DNA from: a virus
Virus record (IMG/VR): IMGVR_UViG_3300044796_000433
Span: 1-41,528 of that record
Reading direction: 5' to 3' (one strand)
Length of the DNA stretch: 41,528 nt
In this document: one piece after another, positions 23,478 to 30,143 of the stretch
Position numbering within the stretch: position 1 is the stretch's first letter
Layout of the letters: each line of letters begins with the position of its first letter
Program-made: the position numbers and the translations under genes
Notes under the pieces: model-generated
What the model was told of the DNA's origin: nothing
The model's database searches: none
What the model saw: only the letters and a program-made list of their open reading frames with translations

Positions 23478-23894
23478 CTACTTGGTCGCAACGGAAGGAT
23501 TGCCCCACAACGGCGCGTCTTTCGCGCCCGTGTTCGCGTTCGCCGCCACCGGAGGAGTAGGAGGCGCGATCACCGGGCCGATCTTCGGTCCGCCAAAGAT
23601 GCCGGTGACGTCGTCGATCACCGTGGGACCATAGTTGACCGCGTCCTCCCCCAGTTTTTCCACCGCTTTAAGCGTGAGGCTCGGGCTATGGTTTGTGGAG
23701 TTGAGGTCGTGGGCCAAACCGGTCGCGTCGCTGTACACCGCGGGAACGATCTTTACCGTGTCCTTGACCAGCTTAACGCCACCAGTTGCCACCGCGCATC
23801 CGGTCACAGCCGGCGTGAGCGCGCAGCCGCACAGGAGCGCGGCCGCCATCAGAGCCGCGCCCGTTCGTGTCCGGGTCCGCGTCCCTCGTTGCAT
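23478..23894 (-). CDS. Lipoprotein, candidate outer-membrane spanin
   Basis: 138 residues from the ATG at 23894; ATGs at 23918 and 23939 are alternatives. A basic n-region (QRGTRTRTRTG), hydrophobic ALMAAALL and then CGCALTP form a lipobox (L21-C22-G23-C24, cleavage before C24). The mature part has GGVKLVKDTVKIVPAVYSDA, then FGGPKIGPVIAPPTPP and a Pro/Ala-rich tail, like Rz1-type outer-membrane spanins although longer. It is the first gene of the leftward operon and sits next to the holin-like gene. The spanin role is inference. Confidence 0.5.
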   Translation of the reverse strand: MQRGTRTRTRTGAALMAAALLCGCALTPAVTGCAVATGGVKLVKDTVKIVPAVYSDATGLAHDLNSTNHSPSLTLKAVEKLGEDAVNYGPTVIDDVTGIFGGPKIGPVIAPPTPPVAANANTGAKDAPLWGNPSVATK

Positions 23895-23915
23895 TCCACT
23901 ACGTGTTTGCTCTAA

Positions 23916-23935
23916 CATGGGACTGTTGTCCCATG
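23916..23935. promoter_or_regulatory. Perfect inverted repeat at the head of the late operon
   Basis: CATGGGAC-TGTT-GTCCCATG, an 8-bp palindrome with a 4-base spacer, lying 21-41 bases upstream of the chosen lipoprotein start on the minus strand. It could be an operator for a late regulator or an mRNA 5' hairpin. No U tract follows in either direction. Confidence 0.35.
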
Positions 23936-23988
23936 CCAAGGCCCTTGGGTCTAATCCCCCCCGGAAACCCCGGAAACCCCGGAAGGAA

Positions 23989-24018
23989 ATTATGAATTAT
24001 GAGGGATGAATTATGAAA
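23989..24018. repeat. Mini-repeat family C, copy 4
   Basis: ATTATGAATTATGAGGGATG then AATTATGAAA, the reverse orientation of copy 3. Confidence 0.85.
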
Positions 24019-24051
24019 ACCGCCCGTGGAAACGCCCGCGAGCGAAGAAAA

Positions 24052-24110
24052 ACGCGCCAGCGTCTTGGAGCGCGGTCGCGAAACGAAGTGAAGCTACCGC
24101 TTTCGTCGAG
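24052..24110. repeat. Mini-repeat family H, copy 2
   Basis: CGCCAGCGTCTTGGAGCGCG, a GAAACGAAGTGAAGC core, then ACCGCTTTCG. It matches the copy at 22422 over about 50 bases. Confidence 0.85.
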
Positions 24111-24170
24111 GCATTAAACAACAAGAAGACCAAAACCGAGGGGCCGCCAGAGGATAAAACCAACCCTGAA

Positions 24171-24199
24171 TCTCACACGAAGTCACGAAGTCACGAAGG
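24171..24199. repeat. Mini-repeat family A, copy 7
   Basis: TCTCACACGAAGTCACGAAG then TCACGAAG, in the non-coding region. Confidence 0.85.
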
Positions 24200-24258
24200 T
24201 GGAAGGGCCGCCCGTTTTACGCCCAAAGAAATAATTTCGCTTTAGTTGAAAAAGGGTG

Positions 24259-24287
24259 TTTACAATCAAACAGGAATCTCGTAATGT
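24259..24287 (+). promoter_or_regulatory. Weak promoter candidate for the small plus-strand genes
   Basis: TTTACA (24259-24264), a 17-base spacer and TAATGT (24282-24287), 59 bases before the ATG at 24347. The -10 element is poor, so this is tentative. Confidence 0.25.
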
Positions 24288-24346
24288 GGTCCCAGATGAG
24301 AGCGGGACGGCAATGACGCCGGACCGGAAAAGAGAGAGAGACGAAT

Positions 24347-24562
24347 ATGACCTTGGTGAAAATTGTGAAATGCCAGAACGACAACCTCTACGAGCGTGTG
24401 TTGCCGATCCAGACGATCACCGGAGACCTCGCGCAAAACCTCGGAATGACGGACCGTCCGGATGTGGATGGGCTGGTCCGGGATCAAGCCGGACGGATCG
24501 TGGAGGTCGGGCAATATCCCGACCGATCGGCTGGACTCTATATGGTCCAGCACGAGGGCTAG
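24347..24562 (+). CDS. Small protein, hypothetical
   Basis: 71 residues (MTLVKIVKCQNDNLYERVLP and onward). The start is preceded by a GGACCGGAAAAGAGAGAGAG leader that is also found before the next gene. It has a compact alpha/beta composition with a QAGRIVEVGQYPDR segment and no family I recognise. It is followed at once by a strong hairpin (24562-24609). It lies between the late operon and the lysogeny operon, in the interval where phages often keep regulatory or lysogenic-conversion genes. Confidence 0.5.
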   Translation: MTLVKIVKCQNDNLYERVLPIQTITGDLAQNLGMTDRPDVDGLVRDQAGRIVEVGQYPDRSAGLYMVQHEG

Positions 24563-24609
24563 AGCCTCGCTCCTCGGGGCGCCCGTCGGGCGCCTCGCAA
24601 GCGAGGCTC
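24562..24609. terminator. Nested hairpin after the 71-residue gene
   Basis: Outer stem GAGCCTCGCT / AGCGAGGCTC (24562-24571 / 24600-24609), inner stem GGCGCCC-GTC-GGGCGCC (24578-24594). It starts at the last base of the stop codon. There is no U tract, so it is either a rho-independent-like stop of weak form or an mRNA-stabilising mini-repeat. Confidence 0.4.
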
Positions 24610-24642
24610 AGCAATGAATCCGGGCCGGAAAGAGAGACGAAT

Positions 24643-24897
24643 ATGAATACTAGACTGCACGGGCAAAACGCAATCGACTACGCGGACGAGATGGGCCTTC
24701 AATCGGTCCACATCTATTTTCAGCCGGCCACTCCGCAAAACCCAAACGGAGAGACCGCAACATGGCAGGTCGACTTGGCCGAAGCGCGGCGCATAACAGC
24801 CATAGATGCGAGGGCCGTGTTCCTCGACACCGACACGACCCATCCTGATCATGATAATGTGATGGCTCGCATCAAAATAACCACGGCGGCGCTTTGA
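24643..24897 (+). CDS. Small acidic protein, hypothetical
   Basis: 84 residues (MNTRLHGQNAIDYADEMGLQ and onward). It has AIDYADEMGLQSVHIYFQPA, then TWQVDLAEARRITAIDARAV and a His/Asp-rich TDTTHPDHDN. It shares its upstream leader with the 71-residue gene, which suggests common regulation. Its stop overlaps the possible TTG start of the next gene. I do not recognise a family. Confidence 0.5.
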   Translation: MNTRLHGQNAIDYADEMGLQSVHIYFQPATPQNPNGETATWQVDLAEARRITAIDARAVFLDTDTTHPDHDNVMARIKITTAAL

Positions 24898-24899
24898 CC

Positions 24900-25094
24900 G
24901 TGAAAACGAAAACTGACGAGGGCTCGGGGCGCGGCGGCGCGCGGGCCGGGGCGGGGCGGAAAGCCTCCGGGCGCACTCGGAGGCAGATCAAGCTTTCGGA
25001 CGAGGCATGGGGCAAACTGGCGCGGCTGGGCAGGCGGGAAATGTTGAGTCGCGGGGAGTGGGTCGAGGCGGTGATTATGCAGGCGCCGGTCTAG
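24900..25094 (+). CDS. Small ribbon-helix-helix-like DNA-binding protein
   Basis: About 64 residues from the GTG at 24900; a TTG at 24894 overlapping the previous stop is also possible. It opens with a basic GRGGARAGAGRKASGRTR, the GGxRxGAGRK motif found in small DNA-binding phage proteins, followed by RRQIKLSDEAWGKLARLGR and a helix ending in EAVIMQA, matching ribbon-helix-helix topology (strand, helix, helix). It ends 5 bases before the convergent HTH gene. It may regulate the lysogeny or late genes. Confidence 0.5.
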   Translation: MKTKTDEGSGRGGARAGAGRKASGRTRRQIKLSDEAWGKLARLGRREMLSRGEWVEAVIMQAPV

Positions 25095-25099
25095 CAATT

Positions 25100-25345
25100 C
25101 TACAGCGCGGCCGCCGCGCGAACGATCCCGCGGCGGAATCGGGGCGCGGGATAATCAATTCCCGCGATCCATTGTCGCATCGTCCGGTCATGCACGCCGA
25201 TGATCGCGGCAAGCTGCCGGAGGCTGGCGCCCGATCGCGCCAGGCGCTTGATCTCGGGAGGCGGCTTGGGATGCACCCGCCGGCCCCGGCGCGAGGCATG
25301 GAGCCGGGCGATCTGGGCCGCGCGCGCTTTAGTGAGCGGTTTCAT
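25100..25345 (-). CDS. Small helix-turn-helix protein, third gene of the lysogeny operon
   Basis: 81 residues from the ATG at 25345, whose ATGA overlaps the stop of the SGNH hydrolase gene. KPPPEIKRLARSGASLRQLA, then AIIGVHDRTMRQWIAG, is a homeodomain-like HTH similar to those in resolvase or transposase-type regulators. The rest is basic (ARLHASRRGRRVHPK). Coupling to the repressor and the hydrolase suggests it is expressed in lysogeny, perhaps controlling late or host genes. No partner domain was seen. Confidence 0.6.
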   Translation of the reverse strand: MKPLTKARAAQIARLHASRRGRRVHPKPPPEIKRLARSGASLRQLAAIIGVHDRTMRQWIAGIDYPAPRFRRGIVRAAAAL

Positions 25346-26556
25346 TCGCTTATGGCGCGAAAGAATGAGGTTCCAGTTGGAGGATTGAGATGGGATTCGG
25401 CCGCAAACGTATCGAGACCTGGATATGGAATCCAATTCAGAAGATCGGCGCTTGATTGCACGGTCCCCGGTCGACCTGCTTGGGTATACACAGAAAGCCC
25501 GATCTGCGTGGCAACCAAATGGGGCGTGCCTTTTCCATCCATCCAATGCCTGAAGGCGTTTGCGATCACCTGATGTCCGACATCGTTTGGGTGGATCAAA
25601 TCTGTGGCATTATCAATAACGGGCGTAAAAGATTCGCTGGCATCGACGTACCACACAGGAATCCCAATGGACGCGAGTCGGCTGCATATCGCCAGAATCC
25701 GTTGGTTTATCTCCGCCACAGCCTCATCGCTTCCTCGCGAGTTCGGCGCGTCGTTCGTCTGGACGTAGGCGCTCTGGGGCATTCGCAAGCAATTTCCGCA
25801 AAACACCAGCGGCATGGGCGCGTTTGACGGGTTTAACCCGGCCGACCATCCAATGGTCATAATTCCGTCGCCGTTTGGGTGGATCGAAATCGTATGCGGC
25901 CCATCGGCAAGGCCGGAATAAATGAGGGGGACCGAGCTGAAAACCGTGCCGCGTGGAGTACTCTCGCCGTGGCCCATGACCAAATTCGTCGGATTTAATC
26001 CGTCGACGTCCACAACAGCGCTTCCACCGCCCGTCAAGGGCCTGATAAACTCGACACAAGCCACGGTGCCGGTGACTGAAATCGTGAGCGGCGTCCGGTC
26101 GATGCACGAAAGGAAAGCGTTTGTCATCCCGTAAGCGGTGGATACAACCCAGTTTGTCTCCGCGCTCCAAGGCCGCACTTTGCATGAATAAGGAATCCCC
26201 ATCCAGGCCAGTGCGCTTTCCAACGTTTCCGCGTAATGATCTAGCGATGTCGCGTTCGTGCCCCGGAACCGCATGTCGTTATACCCGGTCAAAATGGAAC
26301 ACACGCAATTTGTTCCGATGGGAGCCGCATAAATGACCGGTATTTCATCGGGAATCGTCGTCCCGCCGGCGGAAAGATTCGTCAACGCCAATCCCTCTGC
26401 CCGCGCAAGAAGCGCGATATAGCTCGTGGTTTTGTAGTTTGACGATCCGTTGCCAAACGTTATCGAGTCTCCGAACGCTACCAGATTCGTCTGGGCCTGG
26501 ACGCCAACCCACGAGATTGCTAGGGCCGCGAGCGTGGCCAGAATTCTTTTATTCAT
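25342..26556 (-). CDS. Secreted SGNH/GDSL hydrolase
   Basis: 404 residues with a Sec signal (MNKRILATLAALAISWVGVQ, cleavage near VQA-QT). All four SGNH blocks are present: FGDSITFG (S31), NLSAGGTT (G64), LTGYNDMR (N93), and DLIHPNDVGH (D319, H322). Residues about 150-255 form an inserted beta module (TISVTGTVACVEFIRPL and onward, VDVDGLNPT). The C-terminus has VQSSADLLNWIPYPG and FFRAISE, a module I associate with secreted verrucomicrobial proteins. It would hydrolyse esters, probably acetyl groups on polysaccharide, outside the cytoplasm. ATGA overlaps with the repressor and HTH genes on both sides imply expression from the repressor transcript, that is, in lysogeny. Confidence 0.8.
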   Translation of the reverse strand: MNKRILATLAALAISWVGVQAQTNLVAFGDSITFGNGSSNYKTTSYIALLARAEGLALTNLSAGGTTIPDEIPVIYAAPIGTNCVCSILTGYNDMRFRGTNATSLDHYAETLESALAWMGIPYSCKVRPWSAETNWVVSTAYGMTNAFLSCIDRTPLTISVTGTVACVEFIRPLTGGGSAVVDVDGLNPTNLVMGHGESTPRGTVFSSVPLIYSGLADGPHTISIHPNGDGIMTIGWSAGLNPSNAPMPLVFCGNCLRMPQSAYVQTNDAPNSRGSDEAVAEINQRILAICSRLASIGIPVWYVDASESFTPVIDNATDLIHPNDVGHQVIANAFRHWMDGKGTPHLVATQIGLSVYTQAGRPGTVQSSADLLNWIPYPGLDTFAAESHLNPPTGTSFFRAISE

Positions 26557-27251
26557 TTTCTGCGAAGGTAGCGCCGCCGCTGCTCAATCACCGGATGGAT
26601 AAAACGGAAGTCGGATTCGGGCATCTCGATCGGGCTGTACTTTGTGTTAACGCTTTCCAGCCGGATAGTTTTACCGTCGTGGCCCGCCCGCCGCAGCCGT
26701 TTTACATAAACGGACCCGCTCTCGGACACTCGCGCGATCACGGTGTCTCCACTTGCGGCATAGGAGTTTGGCGCGGCTATGACGAGATCGCCCTCGTAAA
26801 GCTCGGGCTCCATGCTGTCGCCGGTCACCGCGGTGGCGTAGGCGTTCTCATCCCGGACTTCGCAGACAATCCAGTCATCAATTTGGCCGGCAAGATCCGA
26901 ATAGTCCGACCCCATTCCGGCGGCGGCGTAGGAGACGATGGGGACATCCCTCATCGGGATATCCTGGGGTTTTCGGGCTTTTATTCCGGCGTTTTTGCGA
27001 GTTTCCCCCGGTTTCGGCGCAATGTCGTTGACCGCGACCAAAGACGGCGGCTTTGAATGTCCAAGCGCTTGCACCACCAAAGTTCTCAGGTGGTCTAGCC
27101 GTCCATCTGGAATCTCAAGAGGGTTGTCGAGCGATAGATAACGACTGACATTGCTCTCGCCAATCTTGAGCCTTTTGGCGGTTTCCCTCGCGTTCCAATC
27201 CATCGCGCGCATCAAACCTTTAAATTCGTCCCTTTTGTCCGCCGCTTCCAT
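26553..27251 (-). CDS. LexA/CI-type repressor (HTH plus S24 peptidase)
   Basis: 232 residues. The N-terminal HTH is at about 20-40 (ARETAKRLKIGESNVSRYLS), followed by a linker and an S24 self-cleavage domain: cleavage region SYAAAGMGSD (A111-G112), catalytic Ser in TGDSMEPELYEGD (S146) and Lys in SVYVKRLRR (K184). This architecture represses early genes and is inactivated by RecA-stimulated autocleavage during DNA damage. It faces the Ner-like gene across a 74-base gap, the expected immunity switch. Its stop (TGA) overlaps the start of the secreted hydrolase. Confidence 0.85.
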   Translation of the reverse strand: MEAADKRDEFKGLMRAMDWNARETAKRLKIGESNVSRYLSLDNPLEIPDGRLDHLRTLVVQALGHSKPPSLVAVNDIAPKPGETRKNAGIKARKPQDIPMRDVPIVSYAAAGMGSDYSDLAGQIDDWIVCEVRDENAYATAVTGDSMEPELYEGDLVIAAPNSYAASGDTVIARVSESGSVYVKRLRRAGHDGKTIRLESVNTKYSPIEMPESDFRFIHPVIEQRRRYLRRK

Positions 27252-27325
27252 ATCGTAATTTTCTGTAAAGTTTTTCTTGCGCGTTTTCCGCCAGTAAAGT
27301 AAAAGTGTCTCTAGTCACTTCGAGA
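27252..27325. promoter_or_regulatory. Divergent operator/promoter region between repressor and Ner-like gene
   Basis: AT-rich. GTAAAGT occurs at 27265-27271 and 27294-27300, 29 bases apart (about three helical turns), so it could be a pair of operator half-sites. The early and repressor promoters must lie here, but no consensus promoter was seen. Confidence 0.5.
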
Positions 27326-27523
27326 ATGCAACGAACCGAAAGAGAAATCAAGCCGGGCCTCAGCGTAAAAACCGTTAGGGGAAAAGCTCAAGCACGGGGG
27401 ATCAAGTCAATCGCGGCACTGGCTCGAAGCCTCGGCTGCTGCCGGCAGGCGATTTACGAGGCAATCTACGCACCGCACCGCCATCGACCAATCGCTAAAA
27501 AATTGGAGGAATTATGCCGATGA
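27326..27523 (+). CDS. Ner/Cro-like HTH regulator
   Basis: 65 residues from the ATG at 27326 (a GTG at 27305 would add 7). The HTH is about residues 27-46: SIAALARSLGCCRQAIYEAI. It is the first gene rightward of the operator, matching Ner in Mu or Cro in lambda, which limit early and repressor transcription in the lytic choice. It overlaps the next gene by 10 bases. Confidence 0.7.
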   Translation: MQRTEREIKPGLSVKTVRGKAQARGIKSIAALARSLGCCRQAIYEAIYAPHRHRPIAKKLEELCR

Positions 27524-27849
27524 ACCCCGACCTTATTTCGAATCTCGCCGACGCCGTAATTAGGAATTTACCCGATGGAATCCTTGAGCGGCGCAAGATA
27601 CTTGAGGCGCTTTGCGATGCGCTTCCGCACGAAAATTCCAGCCGCCAAGGTGCCATGGCGCTTCTTGGGCTTTTGAAATCTCACGAAGCCGCCCAGCTAA
27701 AATTCTCCTTCCCTCCCAAACCCAACGCCAACCCAAACCCCGCCGGCCCCAGCGATGGCAGCGGCAACGGCAACGGAAGCGACAACGGCAACGACAACAA
27801 CAACCCCAGCCAAAACGACGGCCGCCCCAAAGGAGACCCGAAACGATGA
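27514..27849 (+). CDS. Early hypothetical protein with a low-complexity C-terminus
   Basis: 111 residues. The N-terminus MPMNPDLISNLADAVIRNLP, then GILERRKILEALCDALPHEN, is helical and plausible. Residues after 70 are Asn/Gly/Asp/Ser-rich with SGNGNGSDNGNDNNNPSQ, coded by repetitive GGCAAC/GACAAC triplets. It overlaps the Ner-like gene by 10 bases and so is probably cotranscribed. The function is unknown. Confidence 0.5.
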   Translation: MPMNPDLISNLADAVIRNLPDGILERRKILEALCDALPHENSSRQGAMALLGLLKSHEAAQLKFSFPPKPNANPNPAGPSDGSGNGNGSDNGNDNNNPSQNDGRPKGDPKR

Positions 27850-27864
27850 AGACCATCCACCAAA

Positions 27865-28167
27865 TCAACTGGGATCGGGCGACGAAGTCTTTTTGGCTTT
27901 CTGCCGTTCGTGAAGAGATTGCGCGATCAACGCCCTTATTTGTGGGACTTTCACGCGGGCCGATGCTGCCATGTCGGCCGCGACCCTCTCTATCGGAATC
28001 TTCTCTGAGTGGGAAATCACATGGCACGAAGCCAAAACCAGCGCCGCTAGAGACCCCTGGATTTCTGCCAGTAAGCTCATTGCGACGTCTAGAACTTCTG
28101 TTTGGTTTTCCACGATCCCCGCGAGGCGGGCGATCTCCTTTTTTAACGGCTCTATTTCCGGGTTCAT
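27865..28167 (-). CDS. Small helical protein on the opposite strand of the early arm
   Basis: 100 residues (MNPEIEPLKKEIARLAGIVE and onward). It forms a heptad-like helix in the first 60 residues and continues RVKVPQIRALIAQSLHERQK. The sequence is more protein-like than any plus-strand reading here (the plus frame starting at 27846 turns into a Ser/Pro/Arg-rich string). If real, it is the only minus-strand gene within the rightward early arm and would be read against early transcription. The function is unknown. Confidence 0.5.
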   Translation of the reverse strand: MNPEIEPLKKEIARLAGIVENQTEVLDVAMSLLAEIQGSLAALVLASCHVISHSEKIPIERVAADMAASARVKVPQIRALIAQSLHERQKAKKTSSPDPS

Positions 28168-28204
28168 CCAAAAAGGCTAGCGCGCCCGCGAAAGGCGGCA
28201 AACG

Positions 28205-28414
28205 ATGAACTCCCAAACCAAAGAACGCGTCGACAACATCGCCCGCGAGATCAACGAGCGGCACGAGGAGCTTTCCATCATCGACCGCGACAAGCGGATG
28301 ACGGGCCTGGAGCGCGTCTATCTGCAACGGGCTCTCGCCCGCATTGATGATGGAATGGTTGCCCTGCGTCTCATCACGGACACGCCATCTCCCCGCCCCG
28401 TTCATCCCTCATAA
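28205..28414 (+). CDS. Early small helical protein
   Basis: 69 residues (MNSQTKERVDNIAREINERH and onward). Highly charged helices, with RDKRMTGLERVYLQRALARI. The C-terminal SPRPVHPS comes from repeat sequence. No family was recognised; it is probably one of the small early proteins found in Mu-like phages between ner and the transposase. Confidence 0.5.
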   Translation: MNSQTKERVDNIAREINERHEELSIIDRDKRMTGLERVYLQRALARIDDGMVALRLITDTPSPRPVHPS

Positions 28415-28424
28415 TTGCCCATGA
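28401..28424. repeat. Mini-repeat family C, copy 5
   Basis: CGTTCATCCCTCATAATTGC then CCATGAA. It provides both the stop of one small gene and the start context of the next. Confidence 0.7.
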
Positions 28425-28633
28425 ACTCCACCATCCAATACCTCCATGTCAGCCCGAGCGGCCGCTTCGCCGTGGCCCGGCCCGAGTTCCTCGCCTCGCC
28501 CGATTTGGTCCAACTCGCCCAGCTCCAGCACCCGGAGATCAGCCCGAGTGTCCGCGCCGAAATCTCCCGCCGATCCCTCTGGCCCCACGTCAACGAATTG
28601 ATCATCGCCGAGACCCTCGCGCCCAACCACTAA
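28421..28633 (+). CDS. Early small protein, hypothetical
   Basis: 70 residues from the ATG at 28421 (MNSTIQYLHVSPSGRFAVAR and onward). It has FLASPDLVQLAQLQHPEISP and RRSLWPHVNELIIAETL. It may be a small alpha/beta fold. No assigned function. It is followed by a family C repeat. Confidence 0.45.
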   Translation: MNSTIQYLHVSPSGRFAVARPEFLASPDLVQLAQLQHPEISPSVRAEISRRSLWPHVNELIIAETLAPNH

Positions 28634-28640
28634 GGGGAAG

Positions 28641-28675
28641 GATGAACGATGAAGCATGAGGGATGAATTATGAAA
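28641..28675. repeat. Mini-repeat family C, copy 6
   Basis: GATGAACGATGAAGCATGAG then GGATGAATTATGAAAA. It contains the ATG of the 84-residue gene. Confidence 0.75.
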
Positions 28676-28924
28676 AAATCCACGAAAGCCCCGAAAGCCC
28701 CAAAACTCACCGCCGCCCAGCGCGCCACCGTGCTCGGCGACGGCCGTCGCGTGCTTTCCATCACCTTGGAAGAAGCGGGCTGTATCGCGTCAGCTGTCCA
28801 GCGCGATGTCCGCTTTTGGTGGGACTTCCGCAACAACAACGCTGGCATCCGCGCCTACATCCGCGTCCGTGTGGCCATCTTGCGCAAGCTATTTCCCCGT
28901 CCGTCATCCTGTCCATCCTGTTAA
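28670..28924 (+). CDS. Early small basic protein, hypothetical
   Basis: 84 residues (MKKSTKAPKAPKLTAAQRAT and onward). The first residues are coded by AAAGCCCCG 9-mer repeats. The body (VLGDGRRVLSITLEEAGCIA, with later DVRFWWDFRNNNAGIRAYIR) is plausible soluble sequence. The C-terminal SSCPSC is translated from family B repeat 3. It ends within the repeat that precedes the next gene. Confidence 0.45.
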   Translation: MKKSTKAPKAPKLTAAQRATVLGDGRRVLSITLEEAGCIASAVQRDVRFWWDFRNNNAGIRAYIRVRVAILRKLFPRPSSCPSC

Positions 28925-28935
28925 TCCTGTCAAAA
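28905..28935. repeat. Mini-repeat family B, copy 3
   Basis: CATCCTGTCCATCCTGTTAA then TCCTGTCAAAA, running directly into the ATG of the 97-residue gene. Confidence 0.85.
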
Positions 28936-29228
28936 TGATCTCCCTCCATGATCCCGTCTCCGCGCCCGCCGCGCCCGTCCCGTCCGCCCCGGACCGCGAT
29001 GATCCAACCCTCTTCCACTGTTTCGTGGAAATGGAGGACGACTCCCATTTTGACTTCGAGTTCGCGCTCCCCGCCGACACCTACGGCGGCATCCCTGTCA
29101 TCTATACCATTCCGTACGTCCAATCCATGGCCCTGCGATTGGCCCGCGAGAATGCCGACCGCCGCAAAAAGACCCGCGGCAAAGCCATCGCTCACGTCAC
29201 CCTGGGTTTCTCCGCCTCCATTTCATAA
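28935..29228 (+). CDS. Early small acidic protein, hypothetical
   Basis: 97 residues from the ATG at 28935, which abuts repeat B3. After a Pro/Ala-rich start it has DPTLFHCFVEMEDDSHFDFE, then FALPADTYGGIPVIY and a basic helix RLARENADRRKKTRGK. It could be an alpha/beta protein with a basic tail. The function is unknown. Confidence 0.45.
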   Translation: MISLHDPVSAPAAPVPSAPDRDDPTLFHCFVEMEDDSHFDFEFALPADTYGGIPVIYTIPYVQSMALRLARENADRRKKTRGKAIAHVTLGFSASIS

Positions 29229-29251
29229 TTCATAATTCATCCCTCGTAATT
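29223..29251. repeat. Mini-repeat family C, copy 7
   Basis: TCATAATTCATAATTCATCC then CTCGTAATT, in the spacer before the ParB-like gene. Confidence 0.85.
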
Positions 29252-29261
29252 TTCCCCGCTT

Positions 29262-30143
29262 ATGACCCAAGACACCGCCCGAATATCCTTCGAAGACCCG
29301 ACCACCCTCGCCATTCACCCCCTCTGCCGCGACCTCCCCATGCTCGACAAGGAGTCGCCCGAGTGGGCCGCCCTGGTCAACGACATCCGCGACCGGGGGA
29401 TTGACGTTCCAATCATCGTCGACGCCCAAAATCGCGTCGTGGATGGCCGCCACCGCCTCGCCGCCGCCAAGGCCCTCAAGCTTAAATCCGTCCCGTTAGT
29501 CTCCAGTGGAGACGAACGGGCGGAAGACGTCATTATCGCGGGCATTTTTCATCGGCGCCACCTGAGCAAATCCGCCCAGATTTACCTCGCCTATCCGCTC
29601 ATCCAATCCTCCCTCAAAGAGTCGAAGGATTCCCGGTCCACCCACATCAAACCCACCGCCGCCGGTTGCGTGCCGTCCAACAAGACCGCTGACGCCCTGG
29701 CCGCCCGCTACGGCGTGGGCCGAAACCTTGTTTTCGAGGCCGCCAAGGTCCACAAGCTCTTTGAGGAATCCGACCGCAAGCGCGACGCCTATCTCCAATC
29801 CGTTGGCCCGGACCAAGCCGCCGAGGCGCCGGCCAATCTCCGCGCCGAGTGGGAGGAGCGCATCATGTCCGGCGACATCGCCCTGGGCGCCTGTGTCGCC
29901 GGCATCGCCGGCGCGGCCAAGACCAAGGGCAAGAAGCGCATGGCCATCGACCGCCCCCGCCTCTTCGCCAGCGCCTGGAAATCCGTCCAAGCCCAGGGCC
30001 ACCACTGGGACAAACTCACCGAGGAGGAGCGCGACGAGGCCCGCCAAGTCCTCATCGGCGCCGTCGCCGCCCTCCCGCCGGATATCCGCCGCATCCTCGC
30101 CAAAGCCATCGCCACCGCCGAGAAAGACCAGGAGACCGAATAA
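29262..30143 (+). CDS. ParB-like nuclease-domain protein
   Basis: 293 residues. The N-terminal ParB/Sulfiredoxin domain is at about 15-90: LRQ-like PLCRDLPMLDKE, then SPEWAALVNDIRDRGIDVPI and IVDAQNRVVDGRHRLAAAKA (the DGRHR box). An HTH-rich middle follows. ParB-like proteins are commonly encoded just upstream of the transposase in Mu-like phages and are thought to act as regulators or CTP-dependent DNA-binding factors. Its TAA overlaps the ATG of the next gene (TAATG). Confidence 0.75.
   Translation: MTQDTARISFEDPTTLAIHPLCRDLPMLDKESPEWAALVNDIRDRGIDVPIIVDAQNRVVDGRHRLAAAKALKLKSVPLVSSGDERAEDVIIAGIFHRRHLSKSAQIYLAYPLIQSSLKESKDSRSTHIKPTAAGCVPSNKTADALAARYGVGRNLVFEAAKVHKLFEESDRKRDAYLQSVGPDQAAEAPANLRAEWEERIMSGDIALGACVAGIAGAAKTKGKKRMAIDRPRLFASAWKSVQAQGHHWDKLTEEERDEARQVLIGAVAALPPDIRRILAKAIATAEKDQETE

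Larger units (their letters stand above)
23940..24346. other. Divergent intergenic region between late operon and plus-strand small genes
   Basis: Holds three tandem CCCCGGAA(A/G) 9-mers (23959-23985), a family C copy (23989-24018), a family H copy (24052-24110) and a family A copy (24171-24199). An open plus-strand frame from 24006 to 24245 is composed largely of these repeats and is not considered a gene. Confidence 0.7.

Noticed and set aside
24006-24245. 79-residue plus-strand frame
   Set aside because: Made mostly of repeats C, H and A; no independent protein character.
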